From NCBI RefSeq assembly GCF_900109935.1, contig NZ_FOBV01000001.1, forward strand, positions 620,001-684,000: DNA of 64,000 nt, written 5' to 3'. The translations under genes and the position numbers were made by a program. Positions 9,148 to 18,083 of the stretch are shown here, piece after piece. Numbering within the stretch: the stretch's first letter is position 1; each line of letters starts with the position of its first letter. The stretch is from Chryseobacterium taichungense (GTDB lineage Bacteria; Bacteroidota; Bacteroidia; Flavobacteriales; Weeksellaceae). The notes under the pieces were generated by a model, which ran no database searches, had not been told where the DNA came from, and saw only the letters and a program-made list of their open reading frames with translations.

Positions 9148-10438
9148 ATGAGTATAACATTATTATTAAGAAAGACGGTTGGACAGGCAACAATCTATTT
9201 AAGATATAAACCAAGTAGAGAGTTTGATTTCTTTTGGGCAAGTCCTTTTTCAATCGACGCAGAAAGTTGGGACGCCAAAAGTGGAATGTATAAACTATCG
9301 TTCAAAAAGAAAAGTCCTAAAGATGAATCCCAAAAAATATTGAATAAAAATATTGACGAGTTTAATATTAAACTGAATGAGTTAAAAAATAATCTGAACA
9401 GTTTTCTTCTGATGAACAATTACAATGTCACAAAATCACAGATTAAGAGTTTTTTAGATTTGAAATATGGCAAAAATAAAAAGAAATCTGAGAAAAAAGC
9501 GGTGAGTCAATCAGTTTTTATATCTCAATTGATAGAAGATTACATCAAAGAAAAAAGTGTTTTCGCTTTAGGAAAACACAAAGAGTTAACATCTGCTTCC
9601 ATTAAAAAATTCAGAGTAATCAAGAATAAATTATTTAAGATTAACTCAAAACTTACAGTTTCAGATATTGATGATAATTTTAGAAATACTTTTACAGACT
9701 GGTGTACAAAGAACCGGTATGCACCGATGACGATAGTAAAAGAACTGAAGATCATTAAAACGTTTATCAAGTTTGCTAAATCGAAAAAACATAAAACAAG
9801 TGATGAAGTTCCCAATTGGACATTCTATATAGAACCCAAAAATTATAAAGATCCTATATTAAGTTTAGAGGAAATTCATAAAATCAAAGTTCTTGATTTG
9901 GAATTAGATTACCTTGATAATGCTAGAGACTGGTTGGTTATAGGTTGTTATATGGGATTGAGGGTTTCAGATTTACTAAGATTGAAAAAAACTGATATAA
10001 TTGATCATCATTATATCACCTTGGTACAAAAGAAGACAAATGATCCTGTTACTGCAATACTTTTAGATCCGGTAAAAACGATTTTAGACAAAAGATGCGG
10101 TGAGTTCCCTAGACAGATATCTGATCAAAGATTTAATGAATACATAAAACTTGTCTGTCAATTAGCAGGAATTAAAGATTTAATTTTTGGTGGAAAAATG
10201 ATTTAATAAAAGAAAAATATTTGACCATTACGAAAAGTGGGAACTAATAATTTCTCATATTTGTAGAAGGTCTTATATTACCAATTTTAGATCAGTGCTA
10301 GGAGACGAAGGTATTATGGTAAATACCGGTCATAAAACAACTTCCATGGTAGAACATTATGACCAAAATACTATGTTGGAAAAAGCGAAAAAAATCAGAT
10401 CAAAAATGTCTGAAAATCTAGAGCTAATTTATATCTAA
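9148..10438 (+). pseudogene. Tyrosine recombinase/integrase, frameshifted near the C-terminus
   Basis: A phage-type tyrosine integrase of the Bacteroidetes kind: an N-terminal Arm-like domain, a SAM-like core-binding domain (about residues 130-230) and the start of the catalytic domain (GCYMGLRVSDLLRL, which holds the first catalytic Arg). The first frame stops at TAA 10204-10206 after IFGGKMI. Moving by one base to the frame beginning at 10205 restores the missing end: NKRKIFDHYEKWEL, then SHICRRS (the HxxR box) and NTGH...HYD (His and nucleophile Tyr), ending at 10438. One extra T in the TTT at 10202-10204 explains the break. Unless this is a sequencing error, the enzyme lacks its nucleophile and is dead. 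ATG 9148 is preferred over an upstream in-frame start because the conserved MSITLLLRK start begins there. Confidence 0.85.
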
Positions 10439-10440
10439 AA

Positions 10441-10464
10441 AAAGAACCTCAAATGAGGTTCTTT
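10441..10464. terminator. Bidirectional intrinsic terminator
   Basis: AAAGAACCTCA (10441-10451) and TGAGGTTCTTT (10454-10464) form a perfect 11-bp inverted repeat, with A-rich and T-rich flanks on both sides. It lies between the integrase remnant and the convergent excisionase-like gene and overlaps the latter's stop codon. Confidence 0.85.
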
Positions 10465-10724
10465 TTATTTGTTGGTAATTCAGATTTTTTAAAATAAACT
10501 CTATTACCAATATAATGAGGTTTTAAAATATCTAATTTGACCCATCTCCCAACACTTGATATATGAATTCTAAGATATTCTGAGACTTCTTTTCGTGTTA
10601 ATAATGTGTCATCCGGTCTGTTTGAGGTATTTCCCATCATATTTTTAATCTCAGATAAAATCACATTTTTCATATCTTCAATTAGTTCTTCTTTGGTAAA
10701 ATTCTGTAAATATATTTGGTTCAT
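10449..10724 (-). CDS. Excisionase-like helix-turn-helix DNA-binding protein
   Basis: A 91-aa protein with a MerR/excisionase-type helix-turn-helix in its second half: LLTRKEVSEYLRIHISSVGR followed by WVKLDILKPHYIGNRVYFKK, which reads as helix-turn-helix plus wing. Small proteins like this serve as recombination directionality factors or repressors for integrated elements in Bacteroidetes. It is convergent with the broken integrase and shares its terminator, which fits an Xis-type role, but no binding site can be pointed to. The N-terminal 40 residues are a charged helix without a recognisable motif. About 230 nt to the right (10725-10952) hold no gene. Confidence 0.75.
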   Translation of the reverse strand: MNQIYLQNFTKEELIEDMKNVILSEIKNMMGNTSNRPDDTLLTRKEVSEYLRIHISSVGRWVKLDILKPHYIGNRVYFKKSELPTNKKNLI

Positions 10725-10952
10725 AATTTTAAATTTTCTTTATTGATTCACAGTCTAAATGATTTTGAAAGGTATTATAAGGAGGGTTAAGCAACCTTAT
10801 CATATTAATAATTGTTTTTTGCGATCCAATAAATTTTTCCATAGGAAATCCTGTTGGTTATATTTTGACAAATATTTGTTGTAGGACAATAATCTTTTTG
10901 AAGTTATATTACCGGATCGCTAATTAAAATTTATTCTAAAAGAATGATTAAT

Positions 10953-12677
10953 CTATGCAACATTTTGAAGATCATGTTCGTTGGACAAAAAATCATTTTT
11001 TAAAGTAAGATATTCATTTTCATTATATTCAGAAATACCTCTTTCAAGGACTTCTGAAATTTTAGGAATATTTTTATCGTAAAGTTCACTGATGATTACT
11101 TTACGGTTTAGCATTAATGCTGCTCTTCCTGTCGTTCCGGTACCACCAAACGGATCCCAAACAGTACCATTCTCAGGAAAGAAAGATAAAATAAATGGAA
11201 TTGGAAGAAGTGTTGGAAAAGATCCAAAAAAACCATTTTGTAAACCGTCCTGTTGAGATCTTTCTCTCGAAATATTTAACTTCAAAATTTGTTCAATATC
11301 ATTATCACATAGAAAATTTCTAATGGTACGGTATTGATTTGAAATATGATAAGAGTGTTTAAGATTGGCACCTTTGTTTCCCTGTTCCGAACAACCTTTT
11401 TTTACGGTAGCTGATCTTGTAGGATCATAGATTTTTAATTGGTCATAATAATAATCCTTTGATTTAGAAAAAATTAGAATAGACTCGTATCCATTCACAA
11501 ATCTTTTAGTCTTATTTCCTTGTGGTTTATTATTGGATTTTTGCCATATAACTTGATCAATAAAAAGGAAACCTGCCTTTTGCATTTCAATAATCAAAAG
11601 TGCGACAACTCCAACGCAAATCCCATCTTGATATGAGTCGTGCAAATTAATAATTATAGCACCATCATTAGTCATATTGTCAGAACCAATTTTCATAATC
11701 GCAACTATATTGCGCACGAAGGATTCAGGTTTCTTCTCCCTTCCAATTTCAAACTCAGTATTTTTTGAGTTTTTATCTGAATATTCAATCTGGTTAAAGT
11801 AAGGTATTGATGTTAAAATTCCGTTAATAACAGTTCCTTGTGGGAATTTTGTGTCCAAGGAGTTACCTGGCAAGATCATAAATCTTTCGTCAGAAGTATT
11901 TATAATTGGTCTGATTTCAGTAACGCCGATTTCTTTTTTATTATTATATTGACGGATTAAAGACTCAGCCTTTCTGAGGTCATATTTATTTTGCAAAAGA
12001 CCATCAAGAATTTTCGCTTCACTCTCTTTTCCAAGATCATAATTATATTTGGGATTTGAAAATATCTTCAAAACCTGATTTACTTTTTCAAAAGATACTT
12101 CATTGTTTAAAAGTTTTGTTGAAAGATCGAGTGTATTGTTTGGATTTTCTTTTTCAAAAATTAAAGCCTTTTTAAATGTGATGACATTATTACGTCCCCA
12201 ACCTCTGCCATATTGTTCTGAAATAAACTTGTATTTTTCATTATAGGTACTCTCATCTAACTCTGACTCAGTAGCTATAATTCTAAAATAATGTGATAGA
12301 AGTCTCTTCCTTTCTTCAATGGTGGGTACCGAATTGATATTAAACTCTATAATCCAATCCTTAAAAATATCAGAAGAGTCCGGGGATTTTTCTAGAATAA
12401 TGCAATCGACCTCGTTTAAATTTAAATCTTTAAGTGCTAAAAATCTTAAAACACCGTCTACTATGATATATTTGTCATCAGATTTTACAACAACAATTGG
12501 AGAGCAGTAACGGGTTTTTTTAATTTTTTTTGCTAAATTTTTAATAAACTGTTTTTTCTCTTTTCTTTCAAAAAGTTCATCCCACTCCTTAGATACTTCT
12601 AGTTGAGATAGCTTTAGTCTTGTTACAACTTTTAATAGTGGTAAAATAACTCCGGATTTTAAAACATTCTTATTCAT
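10953..12677 (-). CDS. ParB/Srx-domain and DNA methyltransferase fusion
   Basis: A 574-aa two-domain protein. The N-terminal part (about residues 15-100) has a ParB/sulfiredoxin-like fold with VDGVLRF (residues 73-79), matching the DGxxR core of the family. The C-terminal part (about 280-550) is a DNA methyltransferase in permuted order: motif IV is TSIPYF (289-294), where TSPPY is usual, and motif I is DPFGGTGT (508-515). The motifs suggest amino-methylation of adenine or cytosine. ParB-methyltransferase fusions are common in phages and integrated elements, where they modify the element's own DNA. It lies 75 nt downstream of the unknown 361-aa gene on the same strand, probably in one transcript. 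The isoleucine in motif IV is odd and may affect activity. Confidence 0.85.
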   Translation of the reverse strand: MNKNVLKSGVILPLLKVVTRLKLSQLEVSKEWDELFERKEKKQFIKNLAKKIKKTRYCSPIVVVKSDDKYIIVDGVLRFLALKDLNLNEVDCIILEKSPDSSDIFKDWIIEFNINSVPTIEERKRLLSHYFRIIATESELDESTYNEKYKFISEQYGRGWGRNNVITFKKALIFEKENPNNTLDLSTKLLNNEVSFEKVNQVLKIFSNPKYNYDLGKESEAKILDGLLQNKYDLRKAESLIRQYNNKKEIGVTEIRPIINTSDERFMILPGNSLDTKFPQGTVINGILTSIPYFNQIEYSDKNSKNTEFEIGREKKPESFVRNIVAIMKIGSDNMTNDGAIIINLHDSYQDGICVGVVALLIIEMQKAGFLFIDQVIWQKSNNKPQGNKTKRFVNGYESILIFSKSKDYYYDQLKIYDPTRSATVKKGCSEQGNKGANLKHSYHISNQYRTIRNFLCDNDIEQILKLNISRERSQQDGLQNGFFGSFPTLLPIPFILSFFPENGTVWDPFGGTGTTGRAALMLNRKVIISELYDKNIPKISEVLERGISEYNENEYLTLKNDFLSNEHDLQNVA

Positions 12678-12752
12678 AAGTATTAATTTATTTGTTAATT
12701 TTTAATACTTCAAAGATCCAACTATCCGAATTTTTTTTGAAAAAGTGTCGCG

Positions 12753-13838
12753 CTACACTTTTACTCTATATTGTTGTAGTGACGGATCGAGTTCAACTTG
12801 TGAAGATTCGAACTCCAGCCAATAATGGTGACCATACTCCTTACTTTTTTTACTTTTGTAATGAAATTTTTTGTACAAACTTTCGATTGTTAATGAATTC
12901 TGAATATACTTTTTAATTCTAGTATGATATGTACTCATACTATCCACATAGCCTATCATGTGAAATTTATTTTTATACTCTCCGGTAACTTTATGAAGTG
13001 AAGTGAATTTATCTTGAATCTCTTTTTTTTCCAAAAAATCATTATGCCCGATCTTTAAATTGTGATTAATTAGATAAAACAAGTAGATGTGAGCCAATGT
13101 TTTAGCATTACCAAAATTAATCTTGTGTCTTCCTACGCTAATTTGACCATATTTATCAACCGAAATGGTTTCATTCACATTTAAATTTAAATCGTAATTA
13201 TCTGTGATTCGATTTCTAATTATTGTTAAAGTACTTTTGATTTGATTAAGAGTTGGTTCGTCATTTCCTCTATCAATAAATTTTTCCTGACAATTTTTAC
13301 AGATGTAACCGGACATTATTTTAGCGTAAATTTCTACTCTATTTCTACCATAATCGTTTATACATCCTTTTGAATTCAGATGTATTTCTTGCATTAATTC
13401 AGTTGATCCTAAATTTATTTGTGACAAAGATTGGAATATGTTTTCAATAATTTGGTGAGCAATGGCAAGGTAGGATCGATCCTCTGTAATCTCTTCCCAG
13501 TCATTAGAGTTGATAGCAATATTTTTGAATACAAATGCACTATACCATGACTCCTTACCGTCTAATGTAATAGCTTTAGGTTTTTCAATTTTTTTAGACG
13601 TTATTAAAATACCATAATTTTCAAAAACATTATTTTCACCTTTTAACTCATTACAAATTTCTGAGATAGATTCAAGAGTTAGGGATTTGCTCTGATAATA
13701 TAATTTATAATAACCGGTTGATGACCGGTAAGGTAAAATTTTGAATTTTAATGAACCTTTACTTTTATTTAGCATATCAACAATTACGGAAATATCTTCT
13801 GTAAGATGATCGTCTAATGTAAACAGATAAATTGTCAT
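12753..13838 (-). CDS. Unknown 361-aa protein with His/Cys cluster
   Basis: I do not recognise this protein. It is soluble, with no signal peptide. The middle contains a cluster of possible metal ligands: EIHLNSKGCINDYG followed about 20 residues later by YICKNC (a CxxC pair). The C-terminus is basic and aromatic-rich. It is the first gene of a minus-strand pair with the ParB-methyltransferase and is divergent from the primase-helicase gene at 14007. The 168-nt divergent region holds the first copy of the 17-nt repeat. Context suggests a partner of the methyltransferase, perhaps a nuclease, protease-like protein or regulator, but no catalytic motif settles it. Confidence 0.6.
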   Translation of the reverse strand: MTIYLFTLDDHLTEDISVIVDMLNKSKGSLKFKILPYRSSTGYYKLYYQSKSLTLESISEICNELKGENNVFENYGILITSKKIEKPKAITLDGKESWYSAFVFKNIAINSNDWEEITEDRSYLAIAHQIIENIFQSLSQINLGSTELMQEIHLNSKGCINDYGRNRVEIYAKIMSGYICKNCQEKFIDRGNDEPTLNQIKSTLTIIRNRITDNYDLNLNVNETISVDKYGQISVGRHKINFGNAKTLAHIYLFYLINHNLKIGHNDFLEKKEIQDKFTSLHKVTGEYKNKFHMIGYVDSMSTYHTRIKKYIQNSLTIESLYKKFHYKSKKSKEYGHHYWLEFESSQVELDPSLQQYRVKV

Positions 13839-13894
13839 TTACTTTTTTTGTGAAAAATAGCTAGAATATTAAACTTATGCAAGTACAATTAAGT

Positions 13895-13911
13895 GCTAAA
13901 TAATGCTAAAT
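13895..13911. repeat. 17-nt operator-like repeat, copy 1
   Basis: GCTAAATAATGCTAAAT is two GCTAAAT heptamers on a 10-bp period. It recurs exactly at 16770-16786. It lies in the divergent promoter region, just upstream of the candidate promoter of the gene at 14007. The 10-bp period, one helical turn, fits a protein binding both heptamers on the same DNA face. Confidence 0.75.
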
Positions 13912-13923
13912 TTTACACACAGT

Positions 13924-13955
13924 TTTGGTTTTTCCATTTGTTGCGGTTATATTTT
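13924..13955 (+). promoter_or_regulatory. Candidate promoter of the primase-helicase gene
   Basis: TTTG at 13924-13927 is followed after 20 nt by TATATTTT at 13948-13955. This is close to the Bacteroidetes TTTG-N19-TAnnTTTG pattern. The start codon follows about 50 nt later. Confidence 0.45.
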
Positions 13956-14006
13956 TATTGAGGACGGTTACCCGAAATCATAAACTTCCTTAAACAATAA
14001 AAAATA

Positions 14007-16415
14007 ATGGAAGAAAAAAAATTTAAATATTCTGTAACTAACAGAATTTTCAACGAAAAGTTGGGAGATGGTTTGTTTAAAAATGTATATAATTCAATGG
14101 CCCCAACAGAAACAAACATAAATGATTTCTCAAGATTAATCTTAAAACCAAATGCACACAGTTGGTGTGGTGGTGTATTTTCGGGATTGATAAAAGATGA
14201 CAACTGGATAGAATCTTCGATAATTGGGATGGACTTCGATAAAGGAGAAATAACATTAGAAGAGGTTTATTCTAAATTCAAAGAATTTGATATTATTCCA
14301 AATCTGCATTATGATACTTTCAGTAGTTCCGAACAACTACATAAATTCAGAGTTGTTCTATTTTTCGATAGCCCAATTACATGTATAAAGATGTACACGA
14401 AAATAATGAGAACTTTGGAAAAGTTATTCTCCACGGATCCCAACTGTAAAAATCCTTCCAGAATTTTCTATGGTGGAACAAACATCAATGTAACCAATGA
14501 AAATCCCCTTTCTCTCGAATATTTTATTCAATTCATTGATATAAATACAATTGCCAGAGATAATAATCTTACAAGAAGTATTATTGATATTACTTCAATT
14601 GATGCTAATTTCTGTAAACCCTTATATTCTAATGATAAGAATGTACATTTTTTAGCATCACATAATAAATTAAATTGTACTTCTATAGCAGGGGAAAAAG
14701 TAATCAATTGGGATCAGGCGTGCGAAAAAATAAAAATACTAAATGATTTCAATAGTGGAAAATGGCTATATCATCAGGAATTATTAGGATTGGCAACCAA
14801 TCTCATGTATGTGAGAGGCGGATTAAAGAAGATGAAATCAATCATGAATAAATTTAACAAATCTGGTGAAACGGATTATTCCAAAAATAACTTTGCCATT
14901 TTACCTTATGTTAAATATAAAGGATATAATCCGATTCCAGTCCATAGGTTTTCATCCTATCAGGAAGATCAGGAGATTCATGACATTATAACAGAAGTTC
15001 TAAATATTCGTGGACATATTGAGATCTTAAAACCGGTTAAGAATATAAGTCTCAAAGAGGCGGAAGATAAAATGATTTCAAAATTCACTGAGGTTATTTC
15101 AAATGAAGAAACCGGTAAGACCTATATTTTCTCACTGCCAACCGCCATTGGTAAAACTCGGTTGCTTGAAAATTTGGAAAAGTGTATTATTGCCTTACCC
15201 ACCAATCATCTGAAGAATGAAATAAAAGAAAGAATGAATGTTGCGTATAGTTATTCACCAGATATGATTCAGTTTAAAGATCCATTTCTCAACAAAAAAA
15301 TAGAATATTTTTATCAGATCGGATTACCGAAAAAATCCATGAAAACCATACGGAATGTTGCGGAAGGAAAAGATCCATCCAACAAGGAAGATGTACAGTT
15401 GGCAATAGATTACTGTCATCAACTCGACCTGTGTGATAATCCAGAAATAACCGTTTTATCAACACATAAAAGAATAATTAATTCTGATTCTCTTTTGCAC
15501 AAAACCGTAATTTTTGATGAAGATCCTCTTAATACATTAATTGAAATAAAAACAACTTCAGTCAAAGATATAGTTGGAGTGCAGTATCTCTATAAACCTT
15601 TAAAATCGGTAACAGACTACCTTTTAGGTCTTAAAGAGGGAATTTATGAAACCCCATTATTTGATATAGATGAGGATGATTTATTTAAATTTATTGATGA
15701 TAAAAGAATTTTGGAAACCAACGTGTTTGATTTCCTCAACAGTAAATTCTTTATCAAACATGAAGATTTTATTCATTATATTATGAAAAAGGAACTACCG
15801 AAAAATACAAAAAATATTATCCTTTCAGCGACCATTCCAATTGATTTTTATAAGAAATTGTATCCAAATATTGAATTTGAATCCATTGACATAAGAAATG
15901 TGGAACAGGTTGGAAAGGTCATCCAGTATACCAGGCGTTCATGCTCAAGAAGTGGTCTGGAAAGATATGGTCACAGTGTTAGTGTGGAAGTTGGGGATCA
16001 AACAGTCATTACCTTCCAAAAACTTAAAGGGTTATTTAAAAATCCAACACAAGATATCCATTTTGGGAACTGTTCCGGATACGATTATTTGAGTGGTAAA
16101 GACCTGACCGTTGTTGGAACACCACACCGAAACAATATTGAATATTTCCTTCTTGCTAAATTAATGGGAGTAAAATTCGATTATTTTAACTCGCCGTTCC
16201 GGTACCAAAAAATTGAATATAATGGTTTTAAGTTTATGTTCAATACTTTTGATAATGAAGATCTCAGGAAAATTCAACTACCATTAATAGAATCAGACTT
16301 GATACAGGCAGTTGGAAGAGCCAGAACTTTAAGAAATGAATGTATAGCAGAAGTTTATTCCGGTCTTCCATTATCAATAGCTGACGAATTTATCATCAAA
16401 AAGAAATCTGCGTAA
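14007..16415 (+). CDS. Primase-like/SF2 helicase fusion, putative replication protein
   Basis: An 802-aa protein with two parts. The N-terminal ~180 residues contain IIGMDFDKGE, a HYDTFSS stretch, KFRVVLFFD and NPSRIFYGG. This spacing resembles the archaeo-eukaryotic primase (AEP) or Rep-type catalytic folds of mobile elements, in which the early acidic residues and the later basic/His region form the active site. The C-terminal half is an SF2 helicase: Walker A LPTAIGKT (377-384), DEDP (504-507) in place of DEAD, SAT (607-609) and motif VI QAVGRART (767-774). The combination suggests replication initiation or self-priming by the integrated element. It has its own candidate promoter and a strong terminator at 16659. 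The helicase half is firm; the primase half is an inference by eye. Confidence 0.7.
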   Translation: MEEKKFKYSVTNRIFNEKLGDGLFKNVYNSMAPTETNINDFSRLILKPNAHSWCGGVFSGLIKDDNWIESSIIGMDFDKGEITLEEVYSKFKEFDIIPNLHYDTFSSSEQLHKFRVVLFFDSPITCIKMYTKIMRTLEKLFSTDPNCKNPSRIFYGGTNINVTNENPLSLEYFIQFIDINTIARDNNLTRSIIDITSIDANFCKPLYSNDKNVHFLASHNKLNCTSIAGEKVINWDQACEKIKILNDFNSGKWLYHQELLGLATNLMYVRGGLKKMKSIMNKFNKSGETDYSKNNFAILPYVKYKGYNPIPVHRFSSYQEDQEIHDIITEVLNIRGHIEILKPVKNISLKEAEDKMISKFTEVISNEETGKTYIFSLPTAIGKTRLLENLEKCIIALPTNHLKNEIKERMNVAYSYSPDMIQFKDPFLNKKIEYFYQIGLPKKSMKTIRNVAEGKDPSNKEDVQLAIDYCHQLDLCDNPEITVLSTHKRIINSDSLLHKTVIFDEDPLNTLIEIKTTSVKDIVGVQYLYKPLKSVTDYLLGLKEGIYETPLFDIDEDDLFKFIDDKRILETNVFDFLNSKFFIKHEDFIHYIMKKELPKNTKNIILSATIPIDFYKKLYPNIEFESIDIRNVEQVGKVIQYTRRSCSRSGLERYGHSVSVEVGDQTVITFQKLKGLFKNPTQDIHFGNCSGYDYLSGKDLTVVGTPHRNNIEYFLLAKLMGVKFDYFNSPFRYQKIEYNGFKFMFNTFDNEDLRKIQLPLIESDLIQAVGRARTLRNECIAEVYSGLPLSIADEFIIKKKSA

Positions 16416-16591
16416 TTATCAAAAGTCCAATTTCCAGACAAAAAAATGGAAAAATTTTTATTTTTATTTTGGGGTCTGTGTTTATATCAAAGTTTTTTTT
16501 GATTAAATATAGGAAAGTTCCAAACTCGGGAGAAAAAATTGGCAAAAATATTTTTTCACGATATCATCCCCTATATTTTAATGAAGTTAAA

Positions 16592-16634
16592 GGGAGGCGG
16601 GACGGAGGGAGGATTTAAGGTAAGGGGGCGGGGG
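16592..16634 (+). other. G-rich tract, possible G-quadruplex or origin element
   Basis: Within AT-rich DNA this stretch is almost all purine, with G-runs at 16592-16594, 16599-16601, 16606-16608 and two five-G runs at 16624-16634 separated by one C. Three G3 loops of roughly 4, 5 and 14 nt would allow a quadruplex. It lies between the primase-helicase gene and its terminator. Confidence 0.5.
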
Positions 16635-16658
16635 TATAATAATTAGATGATAAATATT

Positions 16659-16682
16659 GAAAGGTGCTAGTAAGCACCTTTC
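16659..16682 (+). terminator. Intrinsic terminator after the primase-helicase gene
   Basis: GAAAGGTGCT (16659-16668), loop AGTA, AGCACCTTTC (16673-16682), then a run of T. This is a textbook rho-independent terminator reading rightward. Confidence 0.85.
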
Positions 16683-16769
16683 TTTTTTATTAGTAATTGA
16701 TATACTGTTTTGTTTTGCACCTATCCTGCGGTCGAATAAATTAATATAAAAAGTAAAGCTATTTGAAAC

Positions 16770-16786
16770 GCTAAATAATGCTAAAT
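16770..16786. repeat. 17-nt operator-like repeat, copy 2
   Basis: An exact second copy of GCTAAATAATGCTAAAT, 59 nt upstream of the serine resolvase start. The first copy is at 13895-13911 in front of the primase-helicase gene. Both copies are in the same orientation relative to the downstream gene. Confidence 0.75.
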
Positions 16787-16844
16787 GCGTAGGCAGAACA
16801 GCACTTTAGCTGTAAATTTAATTTGAAATTTAAATTACATCAAT

Positions 16845-17459
16845 ATGAGAGTGAAATACAATAGAGTTTCAACCATGCTTCAAACCGGAAACAGATTTGA
16901 AGTGGATAAGGATAAATACGACTTAGTACTACTAGACAAAATTTCGGGAGCAGTAAGTTTTAAAGATCGTCCGAAATCCAAAGAGTTAATTCAACTAGTT
17001 GAAGAAGGTAAGGTGAGAGAAATTGTTGTAGAAGAACTGTCCCGGCTTGGAAGAAATACCGGTGATGTTATTAGAACTCTTGAGTGGCTCGATGAAAAAG
17101 AGATTAATGTGGTGGTAAGAAATATGGGTCTTCAATCCTTACCACATGGAAAGAAAAATCCTGTATGGAAAATAATCTCCACAATTATGTCTTCATTATA
17201 TGAACAAGAGTTATCAAATCTTAGGGAAAGGATTTCTGCCGGTAGAATAATCTCGAAACAACGCGGACTGGTAACCTTCGGAAGACCCATCGGATCCAAT
17301 GAAAGTGATGCAATCTTTATCAATAAACCAAAAAATAAGAAGGCGTTGGAATATCTGAAAAAAGGAAGAACTTTGAGAGAGATTGGAAAACTCCTTGAAA
17401 TGTCAACCAAAACAGTACAAAAAGTAAAAAATGTTGCTACGAAACTTGAAATGATTTGA
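16845..17459 (+). CDS. Small serine recombinase (resolvase/invertase family)
   Basis: A 204-aa resolvase/invertase-type recombinase. The N-terminal catalytic motif is YNRVS, with Ser9 as the likely nucleophile. The conserved ELSRLGRN block (about residues 65-72) follows, then the long E helix (SLYEQELSNLRERISAGR). The C-terminus carries a short helix-turn-helix (TLREIGKLLEMSTKTVQKVK) for site binding. Such enzymes resolve cointegrates or invert DNA; in this setting it may resolve dimers of the element replicated by the neighbouring primase-helicase. The 17-nt repeat upstream could be an operator or part of a res site. The domain call is firm; the substrate site is unknown. Confidence 0.88.
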   Translation: MRVKYNRVSTMLQTGNRFEVDKDKYDLVLLDKISGAVSFKDRPKSKELIQLVEEGKVREIVVEELSRLGRNTGDVIRTLEWLDEKEINVVVRNMGLQSLPHGKKNPVWKIISTIMSSLYEQELSNLRERISAGRIISKQRGLVTFGRPIGSNESDAIFINKPKNKKALEYLKKGRTLREIGKLLEMSTKTVQKVKNVATKLEMI

Positions 17460-17888
17460 TAAGAATTGTTTCATTTATAACAAATTACTTTTATATATTA
17501 AAAAAATTAACGTTAATTTCAATTAGATGACGGTATTTTTTGTGCAAAATAATTTCATTTTTGAATGGTGAAAATTAGAACAAACTTAATGGTCATAGTA
17601 TTTAACAGTGAATTAAATTATTTTTCAATTTAAAGTTAAGCCTGCAAATACTTACGACAAAAAATACTATAAATACACATTAAAAGTACCGTAAAATCAT
17701 AATAATTATGTAAAAAAGAACATAGTTTTAAAGCATTTTTAAAGTTTTTATATATCAGAAAAGACTGTATAAGAATTAATAAATTTTCAATTTATAAAAA
17801 GACTGACTATATTTGCTGTAATTAGGATTATAAAAATCCAATTTTAAAGACATTTCGAACACATAGAATGCTTGTCTAACGACGTCCT
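17460..17888. other. Intergenic, no gene seen
   Basis: About 430 nt of very AT-rich sequence between the resolvase and the structured element at 17889. I see no credible open frame and no RNA gene. Confidence 0.6.
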
Positions 17889-18003
17889 CAAGAAAATCTG
17901 GTAAATTTTATTTGGAGGGATTATGTTAGCAACTTCCATGTCATATCTATATGGCATGGGGATGCTACATTTTCGACTCCAACGGTTTACCAGAACCTTC
18001 TTG
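17889..18003. other. 115-nt nested imperfect hairpin, possible structured RNA or recombination site
   Basis: Five successive complementary blocks nest in order: CAAGAA (17889-17894) with TTCTTG (17998-18003); TCTGGTAAA (17897-17905) with TTTACCAGA (17986-17994); TTGGAG (17912-17917) with CTCCAA (17977-17982); ATGTTAGCA (17923-17931) with TGCTACAT (17963-17970, one bulge); CCATGTCATAT (17936-17946) with ATATGGCATGG (17949-17959). CTAAC (17876-17880) and GTTAG (18013-18017) can extend the stem. The arrangement is far beyond chance. It ends about 80 nt before the lipoprotein gene. It could be a small RNA, a MITE-like element, or a single-strand recombination site. Confidence 0.7.
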
Positions 18004-18083
18004 ATAGAATTTGTTAGTAGTCCTCATGCTTTCTTTATTAATAACAATTCTTTTTGGGACTGAAGAAATAAAAACTTTTAACA

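Noticed and set aside
13955..14203. Minus-strand gene opposite the start of the primase-helicase
   Set aside because: It is antisense to a well-supported gene and has no family resemblance.
17876..18017. Integron attC site
   Set aside because: The left box GTCTAAC fits, but the right box reads GTTAGTA rather than GTTRRRY, there is no integron integrase, and no second site is seen among the following small genes.
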